This document shows, piece by piece, positions 38,101 to 49,634 of a stretch of 64,000 nucleotides of DNA. The translations under genes were made by a program, and so were the position numbers. Each line of letters opens with the position of its first letter. Within the stretch, counting starts at the first letter, position 1. The notes beneath the pieces were generated by a model, which did not search any database, was not told the DNA's origin, and saw nothing but the letters and a program-made list of their open reading frames with translations. Source of the stretch: Coriaria nepalensis (taxonomy: Eukaryota > Streptophyta > Magnoliopsida > Cucurbitales > Coriariaceae); NCBI GenBank assembly GCA_027186245.1, contig CP114492.1:2549501-2613500 (forward strand), read 5' to 3'.

Positions 38101-41100
38101 CACCACCAAAGAAAAGTCTCCGATCATTATAGATCTGTATTAAAAGGGTGAAAACCATAAAAACCAATTCTCAATTGAAAGAGTTTTCAGTATCTCAAGA
38201 TATCATCTCCCCCAACCCGCCTTAAAAACCCTCTCTCACCTTTTTTGGTTTCTGAAACTGTACCATACTCTGTTTCAGGTTATTTAGAGGCCCTTCAACC
38301 AAGCACTCATGTTCCTGATCAGAAAACCAACTAATTGTCAATCAAAGATTATGCAAGATGGTTAGATTTACTTGGCCCAATACAATAAGATGATGACTAA
38401 TTTAACATTTAAGCAGCCATATTAGCATACTCCCAGATAACCAATGAATATCTACCTTATAGTGTGTCAACAGGCCATTCCACAATGGCTGTTTGCTCAG
38501 GACTTTGGGGTTTCCCAGAATGACAATACCATATCGAGCACGTGTCAGAGCAACATTAAGCCTTCGAGGATCATTAAGGAATCCAATACCCTGAATAGGA
38601 TCACAGTCACCAGTATGTTAAGTGTTAAGTTCTGTTACAACAAACAAACGCACAACAAAAGGGTGAAGGAAGGGGTTAAAATAAAAATAGCAGACAGAAG
38701 ACAAGGTATAGTCTCATCCTCATTACTAATATTTTCAAGTACCAAATATTTCAGTTTACATTATCTCAAGAGATTTTTCCTTTGAAATGAGTTTCTTATG
38801 TGAGAAGCAGGAGAGAAAGAAAAGGGAGGGGGGGGACAACCAAAATTTGAACATAAGCAATACGAAGTAACTCAGACTTAAGTACTCGAAGGATTCTGAC
38901 TCCCATTTCAATGCAAGAAAATTACTTGAATAACAAACCTGATGTTCGTTACTCCTCACACAAGACAAAATGATGTAATCCTTTTCCCTTCCTTGAAATG
39001 AATCCACACTCGCAACCTGAAATTACCATCACCCATGTAAAGCTGCAGGCATATATAGAGGCATCTAAAACTGGTGATTTTGTCTTAAGTGTTACCTCGA
39101 TTTCCTTGTAGAGTTGCTGCCGGAGAGAACCATTCCTTGACATGTAGTTCACAATATAAGCCCGTTGCCCCTCATATGGTGTTATCACACCGATCTGTGA
39201 TATTTGAAAGTTATAAGTGTTGCTCAAATTCAGAATGAACTTCCTTGAGACATTCATTCATAGATGAACTTACCTGATTAGGAACAACACCACTCCTTAA
39301 GAAAGTAGTAACAATCTTTTCCACATTTGCAGCCTCAGTCCTATTTAGATATGATGTTCCACTGGCACTTATCTCTTCTTGTCCCATCTAAATACCATTA
39401 TGAGGCAAAAATATGACCATCAAATATGTGCACACATGAACACCCACAGAAAGCTTAAATATCCAATTCTTAGCCCAAAAGTGTACTAATGATGATTCTG
39501 GGTCTTGTGCATGCTACATTTTAATCCAACAGAGTATTATGCACTAGGATGATATGCTGTTTGGTTGAACTAGCACCGCTTCAAATATTTATATTGATCA
39601 AATTCAAGAATAAGACAGTTGATTGCAATTATGATACCTGAACATAGAAGAACATAGGACGGTTGGGAACAGGCCAAGGGAAATCAATGCCTGTTGATTG
39701 CCTTTCATTAATTGTGACTCCATTTTGCAGTGTGCCTTCGTAAAAGCTATTAGATGGAAATTCAGACAGAGATGGGTGCATGCGGTATTGCACCTAAATA
39801 TAAGAGAAGAAACCTATATCAGTCCAACAAAAAATTCAACAGTTTTTCGGTGTCTATAAGAAAGCTATATGCAAAAGACTTGGGGCAACTAAAACATGTT
39901 TTCCAGATGTCCAGAATGTTTATCCCCAAAGGAGATGTCTTATAATTACTATAATTATCAGTCACACAGTTTTCCACCCTGAAAAAGGCAAGCAGGCAGT
40001 TTTCTCTCTGTATAATACTCTTCTCTTAGTAACAGAAAGAGAACTTGCAAATCAGGTATAAGATTTTAAATAATATTGTGCCATTATGTGGAAGAGAATA
40101 TGTCGTCCAGATGGTTAACTGTAAAATGAGATATACAATCTAATGAATCAATTAAAACATCATCACATAATAAGGCCTCTGAAGCCCTACCAAGTGTGAA
40201 TCCTGCATCAGCTTTCTAGACAGTAAATTTAAACCCTACAAGGGTGACATATAAGAACAGCATTTCAAAACTAACACTCATTTAAGAACATGTCAAACAT
40301 CAACAGTCACTTAAATTGAGAATGTAGTATTATCCAGTATTCCAAATCCCAAATCCCAAATCCCAAATCCCAACTGATGAGTCATTGTTCATAAGATTCA
40401 AAGGGGTTATCATTACTGACTAGAATATTGTGATGCAGAAAAAAAAAACTCATTACCTGCAGTCTAATTGGCTTAACCCCGAGAAGAACAAGACGCTCAA
40501 AGAGAGACTGCGCCAGTCCAGCACGAGCAGCTTTCTTGCACATAATAACAGGACCAAGTTGGCAATGGTCACCAACAAGAACAACCTAACAGAGAAGCTT
40601 TCCTATTAAAGACCATAAATATTGAAGATAAAATATATAATTACAATGTAGATCCCTTTTGTACCTGCTTTGCCCCAAGAACCAGGGGAATAAGACATTC
40701 AGGCTCTGTTGCTTGCGTAGACTCGTCAATAAGAACCTGAGATGAGTGCAGAAAGTGTGAGCTTTCAAACTGTGTATCAATAAAAGGAGCACCAGAAGTG
40801 TGTCAACCTGGCGATATCTAAAATTTGACAGTCGAGGATCTCCAGCACCAACACATGTGCAACAGATGACATCAGCACTCTGAGAAATCTCCCTCTCCGT
40901 TGCACGTTTCAGTGCTTTGTATTTTTTCTCATCACTGCTGGACAACTCTCCTATAAAAAAGATAGGTCCCATTAACACTAATAAAGAAGATATTTCAACA
41001 ATCCCAAAACTTGCATGTGAAGTTATGGAATCAAAATTACAGGATCAAACATGAAAGGAAGAGAATCCTTCAAAGGCACTCCACTAAGAAAAAGGTTGCT

Positions 41101-44100
41101 GGCACAAGAATACTGGAAGAAAACCAGTTTCACTCCAAAAAAAAAAAAAATTATTCAATGCCAACTACTATTGACAAGCTTAGCTAGAGGCACAGTCCAG
41201 AAGCATGTTTTTTCAAATCATACTAAAACAACAACAAAATTTCCTATGACTTCCGTTGAATCATCTTGAAATGCCCCAGGTTTCAAGGCCTTTTCTTTTC
41301 ATCAAACCTTAAGCTAATTAAACTTTAAACGCCAATAATGTGTGTGAGAAAACACTATATATATATATATATATATCGAGAGAGAGAGAGAGAGAGAACT
41401 TAGTTCAATAATAAGTGGATACGACCATTAACTAGTCCATAAAACCTCAAGGCGATAAGCAAACTCTGGTAAAATCGTAAAAGGGAGAGGAGACACTATA
41501 TCAATGTGTGTGTGTGTGTGTATATATATATAGAGAGAGAGAGAGGTAGATAGATAGCTAGATAGAGAGAGAGAGAGAGAGCGGAGAATAAAGAGACCTT
41601 GTTCATCTTTCAGCAGCTGCAGCTTGTGAAGCTCACTCTTTTCCGACGTGTCAAGATGTCGAACCTACAAACATAATCAAAGACGGTCATGAACAGTATT
41701 ATTGTGAACTCGAAAAGAAGAGCAAAAGGAACCAAAATATCTGTGAATTCCCCTCAAGAGAACAAACCTGATAGTGAAGAGTTAAATGCTCAACAGGTGA
41801 ACTCACAGCTTCCCTTGATTTGGCACAAAGCCGAACAACCTTAACTCCAAAAACAAAATACATAGGTTAATACATAGGTATTTAAGCCAGGTTTTAATGT
41901 TAGCTCGTTTAATAAGAAAGTTGCATGCATATTGACTTATTACCTTTAGACCAGTGGAGCTTATCTTTTCAGCAAGTTGGTCTACTGCAACGTTACTAGG
42001 GGCACAAACCAACACCTGACAGAAAACAATCTGATATGATTAATCCTAATGAAGAATCCTTAAATAAGACAGTAAAATCCGAGGAAATGTTTAGGGAAAT
42101 TACCTGACCCTGGCCTTGTTTAGCCATGTGATACACTATGGCTGCTGAAGTTACAGTCTTCCCTGTGCCAGGTGGACCTTGAATCAAACTAATAGGTCTC
42201 TGAAGGACACTCTTTACTGCAAAAACCTGCAAATGGATTACGGTCATATAAGTGAAACTAAAGCAATAAGTGAACAATTGGAAACATGGGGCTCCAAAGC
42301 ATGCTTTGGGGCCTCCCCGCCAGGTTCTTATAGCCTCCCCAACAGATTCTTATATGCTGCATTATACATTTCTGTGTATTGATGTCATCCGCCTAAGTAA
42401 AAGACAAACTCAAAACTATATTCAAAAATAAAAATGCATTGGCATTTCCCAAAGTATAAACACAACCATCAAAGTTATAGCTAGAATGTAATCAAACGTT
42501 AAAAGCAGATACTTCACCTAACCCCCGAAACCTAAAGTCATGGATGGGATTCAGATACGTTGATGATAAACATCAAAAATACAAGCTAACACGCCTAATA
42601 GGAAAACTGTGTACATGGTACAGCACCCGGTTCTTTGTTAGAAGAATACACACGATGAGATTAAATTTCCAAAATAACTCCCGCCTTTAGACAGCTCTTA
42701 AAAGTATTTGTATATCATTAAGTACTTCCCAATTATTTTCAATAAACTTTAAAAACAGAAAAAATGGTAGCAGGATTCCAAATACTTTGGCAAAGACTAC
42801 ATGCATCATCTCATACAGAAACCAAGATCATTTCTAAAACACTTAAGGTTTTTATCACGATATCGTACTTGGGATGCATTGAGCTCTGGAAGGCCAGGTG
42901 CACCAAAACGCCTAGGTAGTGTGTTACGAACCATCTGCACCTCTACTTCATGTCCCAGTAAGTGGTGATAGATATAACTGCACAGAGAAGTAGCACAGCA
43001 ATACCGACAAGGGGTATTCATATTACAATGAATATTTCAGGCTAAGTATCCAAGATCCAACATCTACATGCTTCAGTGAGTAAACCATAATTTAATGACA
43101 GATGTGAATAGAGCTGGCCAACTAACTTACCCACTAACACTAGTCTCATCTACTGCAAAAGTTTTCATTGCTCCTTGCATCCGATCAAAGCTTGTACTCT
43201 TCCACACAAAATCAACACTGAAACCGTGGTTGACATCAACTGGAACTCCCTGAATATGACAATAAAATAAGCACTGACAAATGACTCAAAAGACACTAAT
43301 TATAGTACAAATTCTACCTGACTGGCACGGAGTTCAAGCGCCACCTCCTCCTGTGCAGTTAGCTTAATCTGAAATTACAGATAAGCATCTTGTGACGAAA
43401 TATAAAATCGTAAACTAGATCACACTTGCGATAAGAAATTCTATAAAATATGACACTTTTAATTTTGAAATATAGGGTGTTCCCAACACTTCAAATCTAA
43501 AAATAATAAACAAATAAAAGAGAGGCATACCACATGACCCACTGACTGCCACGCTGGATGAGCTGCATCACCAGAATAACGAAGCCGCAACTCGTCTCCC
43601 GGTACAAGTCGTAGCTCATTGTCCTCCTACAACAAAACCGTGAAAAGCTCAAGAAAACAATCCTATGTTCAAGCTTAAGAAGTACAGTCATATACAAAGA
43701 CACAAAATTCAGCCAGGAAAACGCTGGTGATAACTACCTTTGGAAAGACAAAATATGCAATGCGCTTCTTGTTAAGACCAATATCCCACCGGATTGTGAC
43801 ATTGTCCTTGCTCTGAGATTCCTTCATCATCTATATTAACAAGACATTGCAACTGATAAGGTTTCAAAGTAAAAAAGTTTAAACACCCAAGCACATTTTC
43901 ATAGCTCAGCCCAAAAATTATCAATATAGCACAAGAGACTAATCATAAACAACTTCAAAATTTATAACTAGCCCTAAGACAATATAGATTAAAATCAAAC
44001 AGGTTAAACAACTAGAGTGAAGTTACATACTTTGTCATAGTCAGCTTCAAGCTTGATAAGGGGAGCAAATACATTTTGATACTGTAGCAGCAAGAAGAAA

Positions 44101-46151
44101 ACCGAATTATTAGCAAAGCAAGCACAGGTGATTGCAGCCATGAACAACCTTTTTTACTTCAAAGCAACTGATATGCAGGCACCTGATATGCATCTTCATA
44201 TTTCAATGCTACAGGTTGAGGTTCATCATCCACACCAGGCTTTTCAAGGTCCTCGAGGGAAGCATCAGGATTTGTCTTCCAGAGTTCTTCCACCTTATTG
44301 ATTTGTTGGGCACTTATCTGCCGTGCCCTCAACTGCTCCTGCTCTGATGGAACCTGCAGAGTGAAACTTTTAAGACAGTGTACAAATCCACTGTATCATC
44401 TCAAAGGAGCGAAAATATTGAACGAATAAGACTGCTAACCTTAACAAGCCACTGAAGAAAACACCTATCATCAATCAGGGGGCACCACTGGCTGAGATCC
44501 CAATTCATGTCCTTTAATGCATTAACACTTAAACAAGGTTCCCTACAAAGAAGAACTACCACACTTTCTGTTTTGGCGGAAATAAATCCAAGAAGGAATA
44601 CATTCCGGCATCCACAATTGTAACATTCAAGAATAGTTTCTCCCAGAGGACTGTCCTTGTGAAGACATACTTCTCTGTGTTTTGCTCGAACCTACAGGAT
44701 GGTCCAACATGACATCAACCACAATTGCACAAAGCAGCATGCATTTCTCCTTCAATAGATACTGAAAGAAATTCTACCATCCATAGGCACAACCTCAGCA
44801 TAACATGAAAGACAGTGCTTAAATTCTCTATATCCTCCATTATTCAGGAAAGAATAAGTACGAGCAAGTAAAAGTAAATTATAGGACCAACACAGATCAG
44901 AATTAAACAAATAACTAACAGGCAAACACAAAGATTACAGTTACAATAGCCAAGCAGCATCAGAAGTCATATATCTATATATCAGATAGACTAGAAAAAG
45001 AATTACCTCAAGATGAATAAAATTAGAAACAAATACTCTATTTGTTTGTCACTTTTATGACAAACTACGAAATTACTTCAGGAAGGAACCTTATTTGTTG
45101 AACATGACATAAAATAAAAAGGCCAAAATCAAGCAATGACATGAATGGCACAAAGAAACTTCTTTTATAAGAACTAAAATTAAGAATAAAACGCATGTGT
45201 CAACAGTCAACTAACAAATGAATTAAACTGTATATTACAGATGTCACAATGACAATATCATCATATGACATTTCAGTCACAGAAAGTGCCCCACAATCAT
45301 CGCAAGTATGGACTTCCCCACAACCAAGCAAGTCATAAAACCTTCACCAATAGCGTACTAAAATTCCAAGTTCTATACTACGTCTTCCATTTCAAATTCA
45401 AAATTTGAAACAATATCATTCTATAATTCTAAGCCTGTCCATAAACAATGGAAACGCAGGCAAGTGCAAATGAAAACCGTTCCTAATTTCCTCAAGACTG
45501 CCCATGATAACCGTTCCAATTTCGTCAAGATTGCCCCAAAACAACACTCTGCGTCGATTGCCATGGTACTGCTCAAGAGAATAATAGCAACGGAAATGAA
45601 TATTAGAAGGGAAGAAAGGAACTCACCAGATGATTCACAATGTGGGACCCAGACGTGTTCCCCCTCGAATTACAGAACCACTTACGGCAAGACGGCACAT
45701 TACACCTCACCACACATGCCGGATTCGAAACCCCACAATACCTACACGCATGTTCGGTAAAATCCCCCTTACCAAACTCATAATTGTCATCATCACCAGT
45801 ATCTTCAAAGTTCAAGCCGCTCATCCCAGCCGCTAGGGCATCAACAACCTGATTATTCCCACTACTAATGCCTAAACCACCTACCCGACCCTTGGCACCA
45901 CTGCCCGGGGCAGCCGGCGAGGTGTCAGAATGATGATCAGACGCTACGCCACCGCCACCACCACCTCGTTCGATGGAATCAGCCAACGAATCGGACGGCG
46001 TTGGCCATGCCACAGGAGACCTGATCGGGTCTCGAAACTCAGGATAGTCGAAACCTTCTCCCTGCGTGTTGAATTCAAGAAAAGTGTAGGCATCGTTGCC
46101 CGTGTCCGGCTGAGAAGCCGTCTCGAAGAGATTGTTCTGCTGAGAATCCAT
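35186..46151 (-). CDS. UPF1: UPF1 RNA helicase (regulator of nonsense transcripts 1)
   Basis: This is the ATP-dependent superfamily 1 RNA helicase at the centre of nonsense-mediated decay. Twenty-nine exons join in frame to 1269 aa, near the plant family length. Exons: 46151-45627, 44691-44440, 44353-44183, 44081-44031, 43830-43738, 43626-43531, 43368-43318, 43249-43131, 42977-42869, 42226-42104, 42015-41944, 41839-41768, 41664-41598, 40950-40808, 40736-40665, 40585-40457, 39793-39638, 39387-39274, 39194-39096, 39016-38939, 38590-38456, 38314-38240, 38134-38020, 37812-37439, 37343-37281, 37200-37129, 36862-36731, 36641-36522, 35317-35186. A Cys/His-rich UPF2-binding domain starts at Cys136. 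Walker A is GPPGTGKT (506-513) and motif II is DEST (652-655). The LTRAR box is near 879-883. The C-terminus is Pro/Gln/Gly-rich with many SQ/TQ sites. All splice sites used are GT-AG. Confidence 0.97.
35400..36230. mobile_element. Probable non-autonomous TIR insertion in UPF1 intron 28
   Basis: UPF1 intron 28 is about 1.2 kb, far longer than neighbouring introns. The block near 35450-35515 (aaaaataccttcctaag, then taccccta) is roughly reverse-complementary to 36135-36185 (aagggtac, then tagaaaggtagtttaca). That suggests degenerate inverted ends. The interior has a 130-codon open frame (35664-36056) with no recognisable domain. The superfamily is not determined. Confidence 0.4.
40344..40373. 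repeat. 7-bp tandem repeat in UPF1 intron 16
   Basis: Four to five copies of caaatcc lie in the intron between UPF1 exons 16 and 17. Confidence 0.85.
41353..41398. repeat. Compound (TA)n(GA)n microsatellite in UPF1 intron 13
   Basis: An alternating TA run passes directly into a GA run. It lies in the 647-base intron after exon 13. Confidence 0.95.
41503..41581. repeat. Compound (TG)n(TA)n(GA)n microsatellite next to the UPF1 exon 13 donor
   Basis: TG, TA, GA, GATA-like and GA runs follow each other. The near end is about 16 bases from the 5' splice site of intron 13 (GT at 41597-41596), so on the transcript the intron opens with a CU-rich tract. Confidence 0.95.
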
Positions 46152-46214
46152 GGATGAGAACGCAAGATACTCTTAACTCCCGATTGCGAATTCAATCGAC
46201 TTCTGTTCTCTTTC

Positions 46215-46280
46215 TAGGGTTTTAGAGCGCCCGCGCTTCCGGTTTGGAAGCGGACATTGGTTGAGTTAGGGTTAGGGTTT
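46215..46280 (-). promoter_or_regulatory. Telo-box motifs in the UPF1 leader/promoter
   Basis: On the minus strand, AAACCCTAACCCTAA (46280-46266) contains the plant telo box AAACCCTAA, and AAACCCTA recurs at 46222-46215. They lie 65-130 bases upstream of the UPF1 ATG. Telo boxes near the start site are typical of plant housekeeping and translation-related genes. Confidence 0.6.
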
Positions 46281-46329
46281 GGCAGGGTCAGAGACGAGAG
46301 AGACGAGAGAGCCGAGAATGCTTAAGACG

Positions 46330-47727
46330 TCATTGAGAAGAAGATAGAGTGGGCTGAGGTTCGGTTATAAATACATAAATATGAGGGGAATGTTCACGCG
46401 CTTCCCTGATTGGTCTGAGCTGGTGGGGTCCATTTGATGGTTTGAGAAGGTGTAAACTGAGAATTACGCGATCCTGTTTATTTTTTTTAGGCATTTATTT
46501 TGATTAAAATGCTAATCACCTCATATTGTAGCAACAAATCATATAAAGTAGCAAAATATTAATCTTATTTTAACAATAAAAAACAATACTAAATTTTATC
46601 CTAATTTATAAGATATAATTATTTATTTTCTCAATTTTTATTCAGATCAAATATATTATATTATATTTAAATTTAAATATTGAAATTTTAAAATAATATT
46701 AAATTTATATTTTAAATTAAAAAATAATTCAATATAATTCAAAATTTTGACACATTAAATTTCTATATAGATATATAAATATATATAGCCACATAAGTAT
46801 AATTGTTATGTGATAATAAAACAACAATATGATTATCATGAAATATATATATGTATATATAATTGAATATATAAATAATGGATCGATTAATTATTAATAA
46901 TTTTGAAAATATTGAACTATTATTTAATTTAATATATAGGTTATTATATATTTAAAATTTATATCTATTATAATATAATGATTCATAACTCAATTTAATT
47001 TAAATTAAATTAAATTGAATTTCGATTTTTAACCATCTCATCTTCACCCCCAATTGGATTTCTCTTCTCACTGGTCTATTATTTGTATTCTGACTTCGTT
47101 TTAGGCTGCAGCTATAAAAAGCTTCAATTTTTTTGGCCAGTATTAAAAAAAAAAAAAGTCTCATCTTTTTCCTATTTTTATCCAATTTAAATATTTTTTT
47201 TTCTTTTATAACTAATATTTAAAAGAATATTTAGTATTTTACCAATTCATCGGGAGCTTGACCTCAGATACTTTGCAACCTTCTCGCATTCACCTTCATT
47301 TCCCTTCTTCTCCATGCACCTGCATCATATGGTATTCTAAGTAACGTGCATAACAAAGGCAACCTTTGTTTCTTCTCTATCATCCTCCCCTCCTATTTAA
47401 TAGAAAAATAAAAGATAAAATGAAAAATAAATAAATAAAAATAAGAATAAAAACTTTAGGTTATTCTAGTTAGAGACCTGCTCTTTTTTTGGCCAAAAAG
47501 GGTTACAAAAAAAAAAAAAAGACCTTGCTCTTATTGTGATAGGTGCAAGTAGAATTAGGGTCGAAGTAGCCCTAGGCAACCACCTGAGTTTTTGTTAAAC
47601 TTTCTTTTTCTATAGGACAAAATTAGTAAAGGAATTATTTATTAAATAATTTATATTTATATTTTTTATTAATTTATTAAAAAAATTGTAGATAATAAAT
47701 ATTTACCGCTCATTTACATATTTACTG
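46330..47727. other. Very AT-rich intergenic region upstream of UPF1
   Basis: No gene was recognised. From 46490 to 47020 the sequence is almost entirely A/T. Poly-A and poly-T runs occur near 47140-47210 and 47505-47520. Confidence 0.5.
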
Positions 47728-48170
47728 TTGTTGGTAATTATATTAGTGAAACCGACATGAATTCTTGGCCCATTATCTATTTAGTACACGAATTCTTTAT
47801 CATCTGGTGATTTCTCATGTAATCTTTGTGATCATTGGAGTAGTCTTCTCCATTAGAGAATCTTGAAGAGTTTCTCTGAGAAATCAAATAGATCAAGTCT
47901 CTATTTACTTTTATTGCTTGAATACTTGTACGCTTGTAATATGTGACTATTAACCCTAATGGATTTGAGTTCCTCCGGTTGTCGGAGCTTCGGAGCTCCA
48001 ATATGAACATAGCCCCTGGATTTATATCCGTATTATAGTGAACCACGGTAAAAAAATGTGTTGATTCTTCTTCTTCTCTCTTTCCTCTAACTTTCTATTT
48101 TTTCGGGTTGTAATTCGTAAAGTAAATGAGTTGAATCTGAAAATTTGTAATATAAACCATAACATTTACT
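47728..48170 (+). repeat. Probable solo or remnant LTR
   Basis: The stretch runs from tgttgttggtaatta to a segment with cctggatttatatccgta and gtgaaccacgg, then a TTCTTC-rich tail. Those are features of the R/U5 part of plant copia LTRs. No internal retroelement coding sequence adjoins it. The boundaries are guesses. Confidence 0.4.
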
Positions 48171-49634
48171 TTATAATAATATTTTTAACTTATCAGATGA
48201 ATTTCGTTTGAATTGAATTTTCTTTTTGATTCTGCCACTGAGTAGAACGACCACTATTAAGTGGTCTCTCCTGGTTATTAAAGTTGATTTGAGAAGGAGG
48301 AATGTGAATGAAGAGGAGGAGGGGTGAAATGGTGTCATATTCATGAGCGGGTCTAATCGCCTACTCCCCTCGAGCTACCCTATTCACATCTCTTCCCCTC
48401 ATCTTGTTGTGTGGATCTACCTGTGTGGTCGACATGTCGTTTATGTATCTCTTTACTATCCCTTAATTTCCTTATAGTCAAACGTTTACTGGTTTTAGGG
48501 GTGAGCAAAAAAAATTGCACCAACCAAAACAGGCCGAAATCGATATTTTTTTTGTCGGTTTTTTGTTTGGCCAATCCACTAGCTTTTTAAAAAAAAATTG
48601 AATAAATGAATTTAAGGGAAAATTTGATTATGGTTTATGGAATTGAGAAAGATTAAGAGAAATAGAGAATAAGTATAAAGATTATAATATTTGAGATTAG
48701 AGTATTGTAATATGAAAGCGAGAGAATGAAAAATTTTGTGAGGATTAATATATAATGGGAGTGGGTATTTATAGAGATGGAAGAAGGGGAGGGGTGAATT
48801 TAAAAATTACTTTAAAGGAGGAAAATAGAAGAGGGAAATAGTTTACAGATTTCAGGGGATTTAGGGGGACTTGTCGTGCCTATATCGAGCCTTGACAACA
48901 CAATTAGACATAAAAGCAGGTCGTGCCATCAATGGTGGAGGAAAGAGGCAGCAAAGGAAGGGCGCCACTTATCCTCGGTTTTCCTAAAAGAAAAAAATAC
49001 TTCAGAAACTTGGAGAAAAAATATTTTTGTTGCTCCCTATATTTTGTGAAACTCGCCATTGAAAACATGGAGCTTCGAGCTTGAGAAAGAAAGAAAATGT
49101 AGGCTTAAGCCTTTTCTCTTGTTTTAAAAAAGAAAAAAAAAAGTGTAAATATTGCACCCATTTTGTATTATAAGCCCAAAATATAAATACATTTTAATGA
49201 ATACTTACTAGTAGAATAGTATTATAAAGGGTAATTATACATTTCATAGCAAGTCATTTGTGATTTGTTTTTTTTTAATGATTAAATTATTTGTTTATAC
49301 TTATACCTTTTAACCTTTTCTTATTTTTAAAATTTTATTTATCCTCTTACCTAATTCTCTCTCACTTAAAATTTAGGGATTTTAAGTATATTAAAAACTT
49401 TAAAAATCATATTTATTATTTTATAGATTCATTAAATATGAAATATTCTTTTTTTTTCATCCTTATTGTATGTATTCTCTTTTAATTTTTGTCCACCCTA
49501 AAATTATTTTTTGGCTTTGCCCCTACCGCCCCGTATCCCATCCCTTGTATGTGTACGATTTAAAGAAAAATGTTGCATCACGCATCACTAAACATGAAGA
49601 TCTCAAAATCTACTTATTTAAGATCCGATGGGTG
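48171..49634. other. Intergenic repeats including a hAT-like left terminus at 48496
   Basis: At 48496 the sequence taggggtgagcaaaaaaaa repeats the left terminus of the element at 49635 and is followed by CGGTTTTTTG-type subterminal sequence. No matching right end was found, so it is probably a truncated copy. No gene was recognised elsewhere in this stretch. Confidence 0.45.

Noticed and set aside
45464..46195. Plus-strand and alternative minus-strand frames at the UPF1 start
   Set aside because: They overlap UPF1 exon 1, whose frame matches the known N-terminus and the Cys/His domain.
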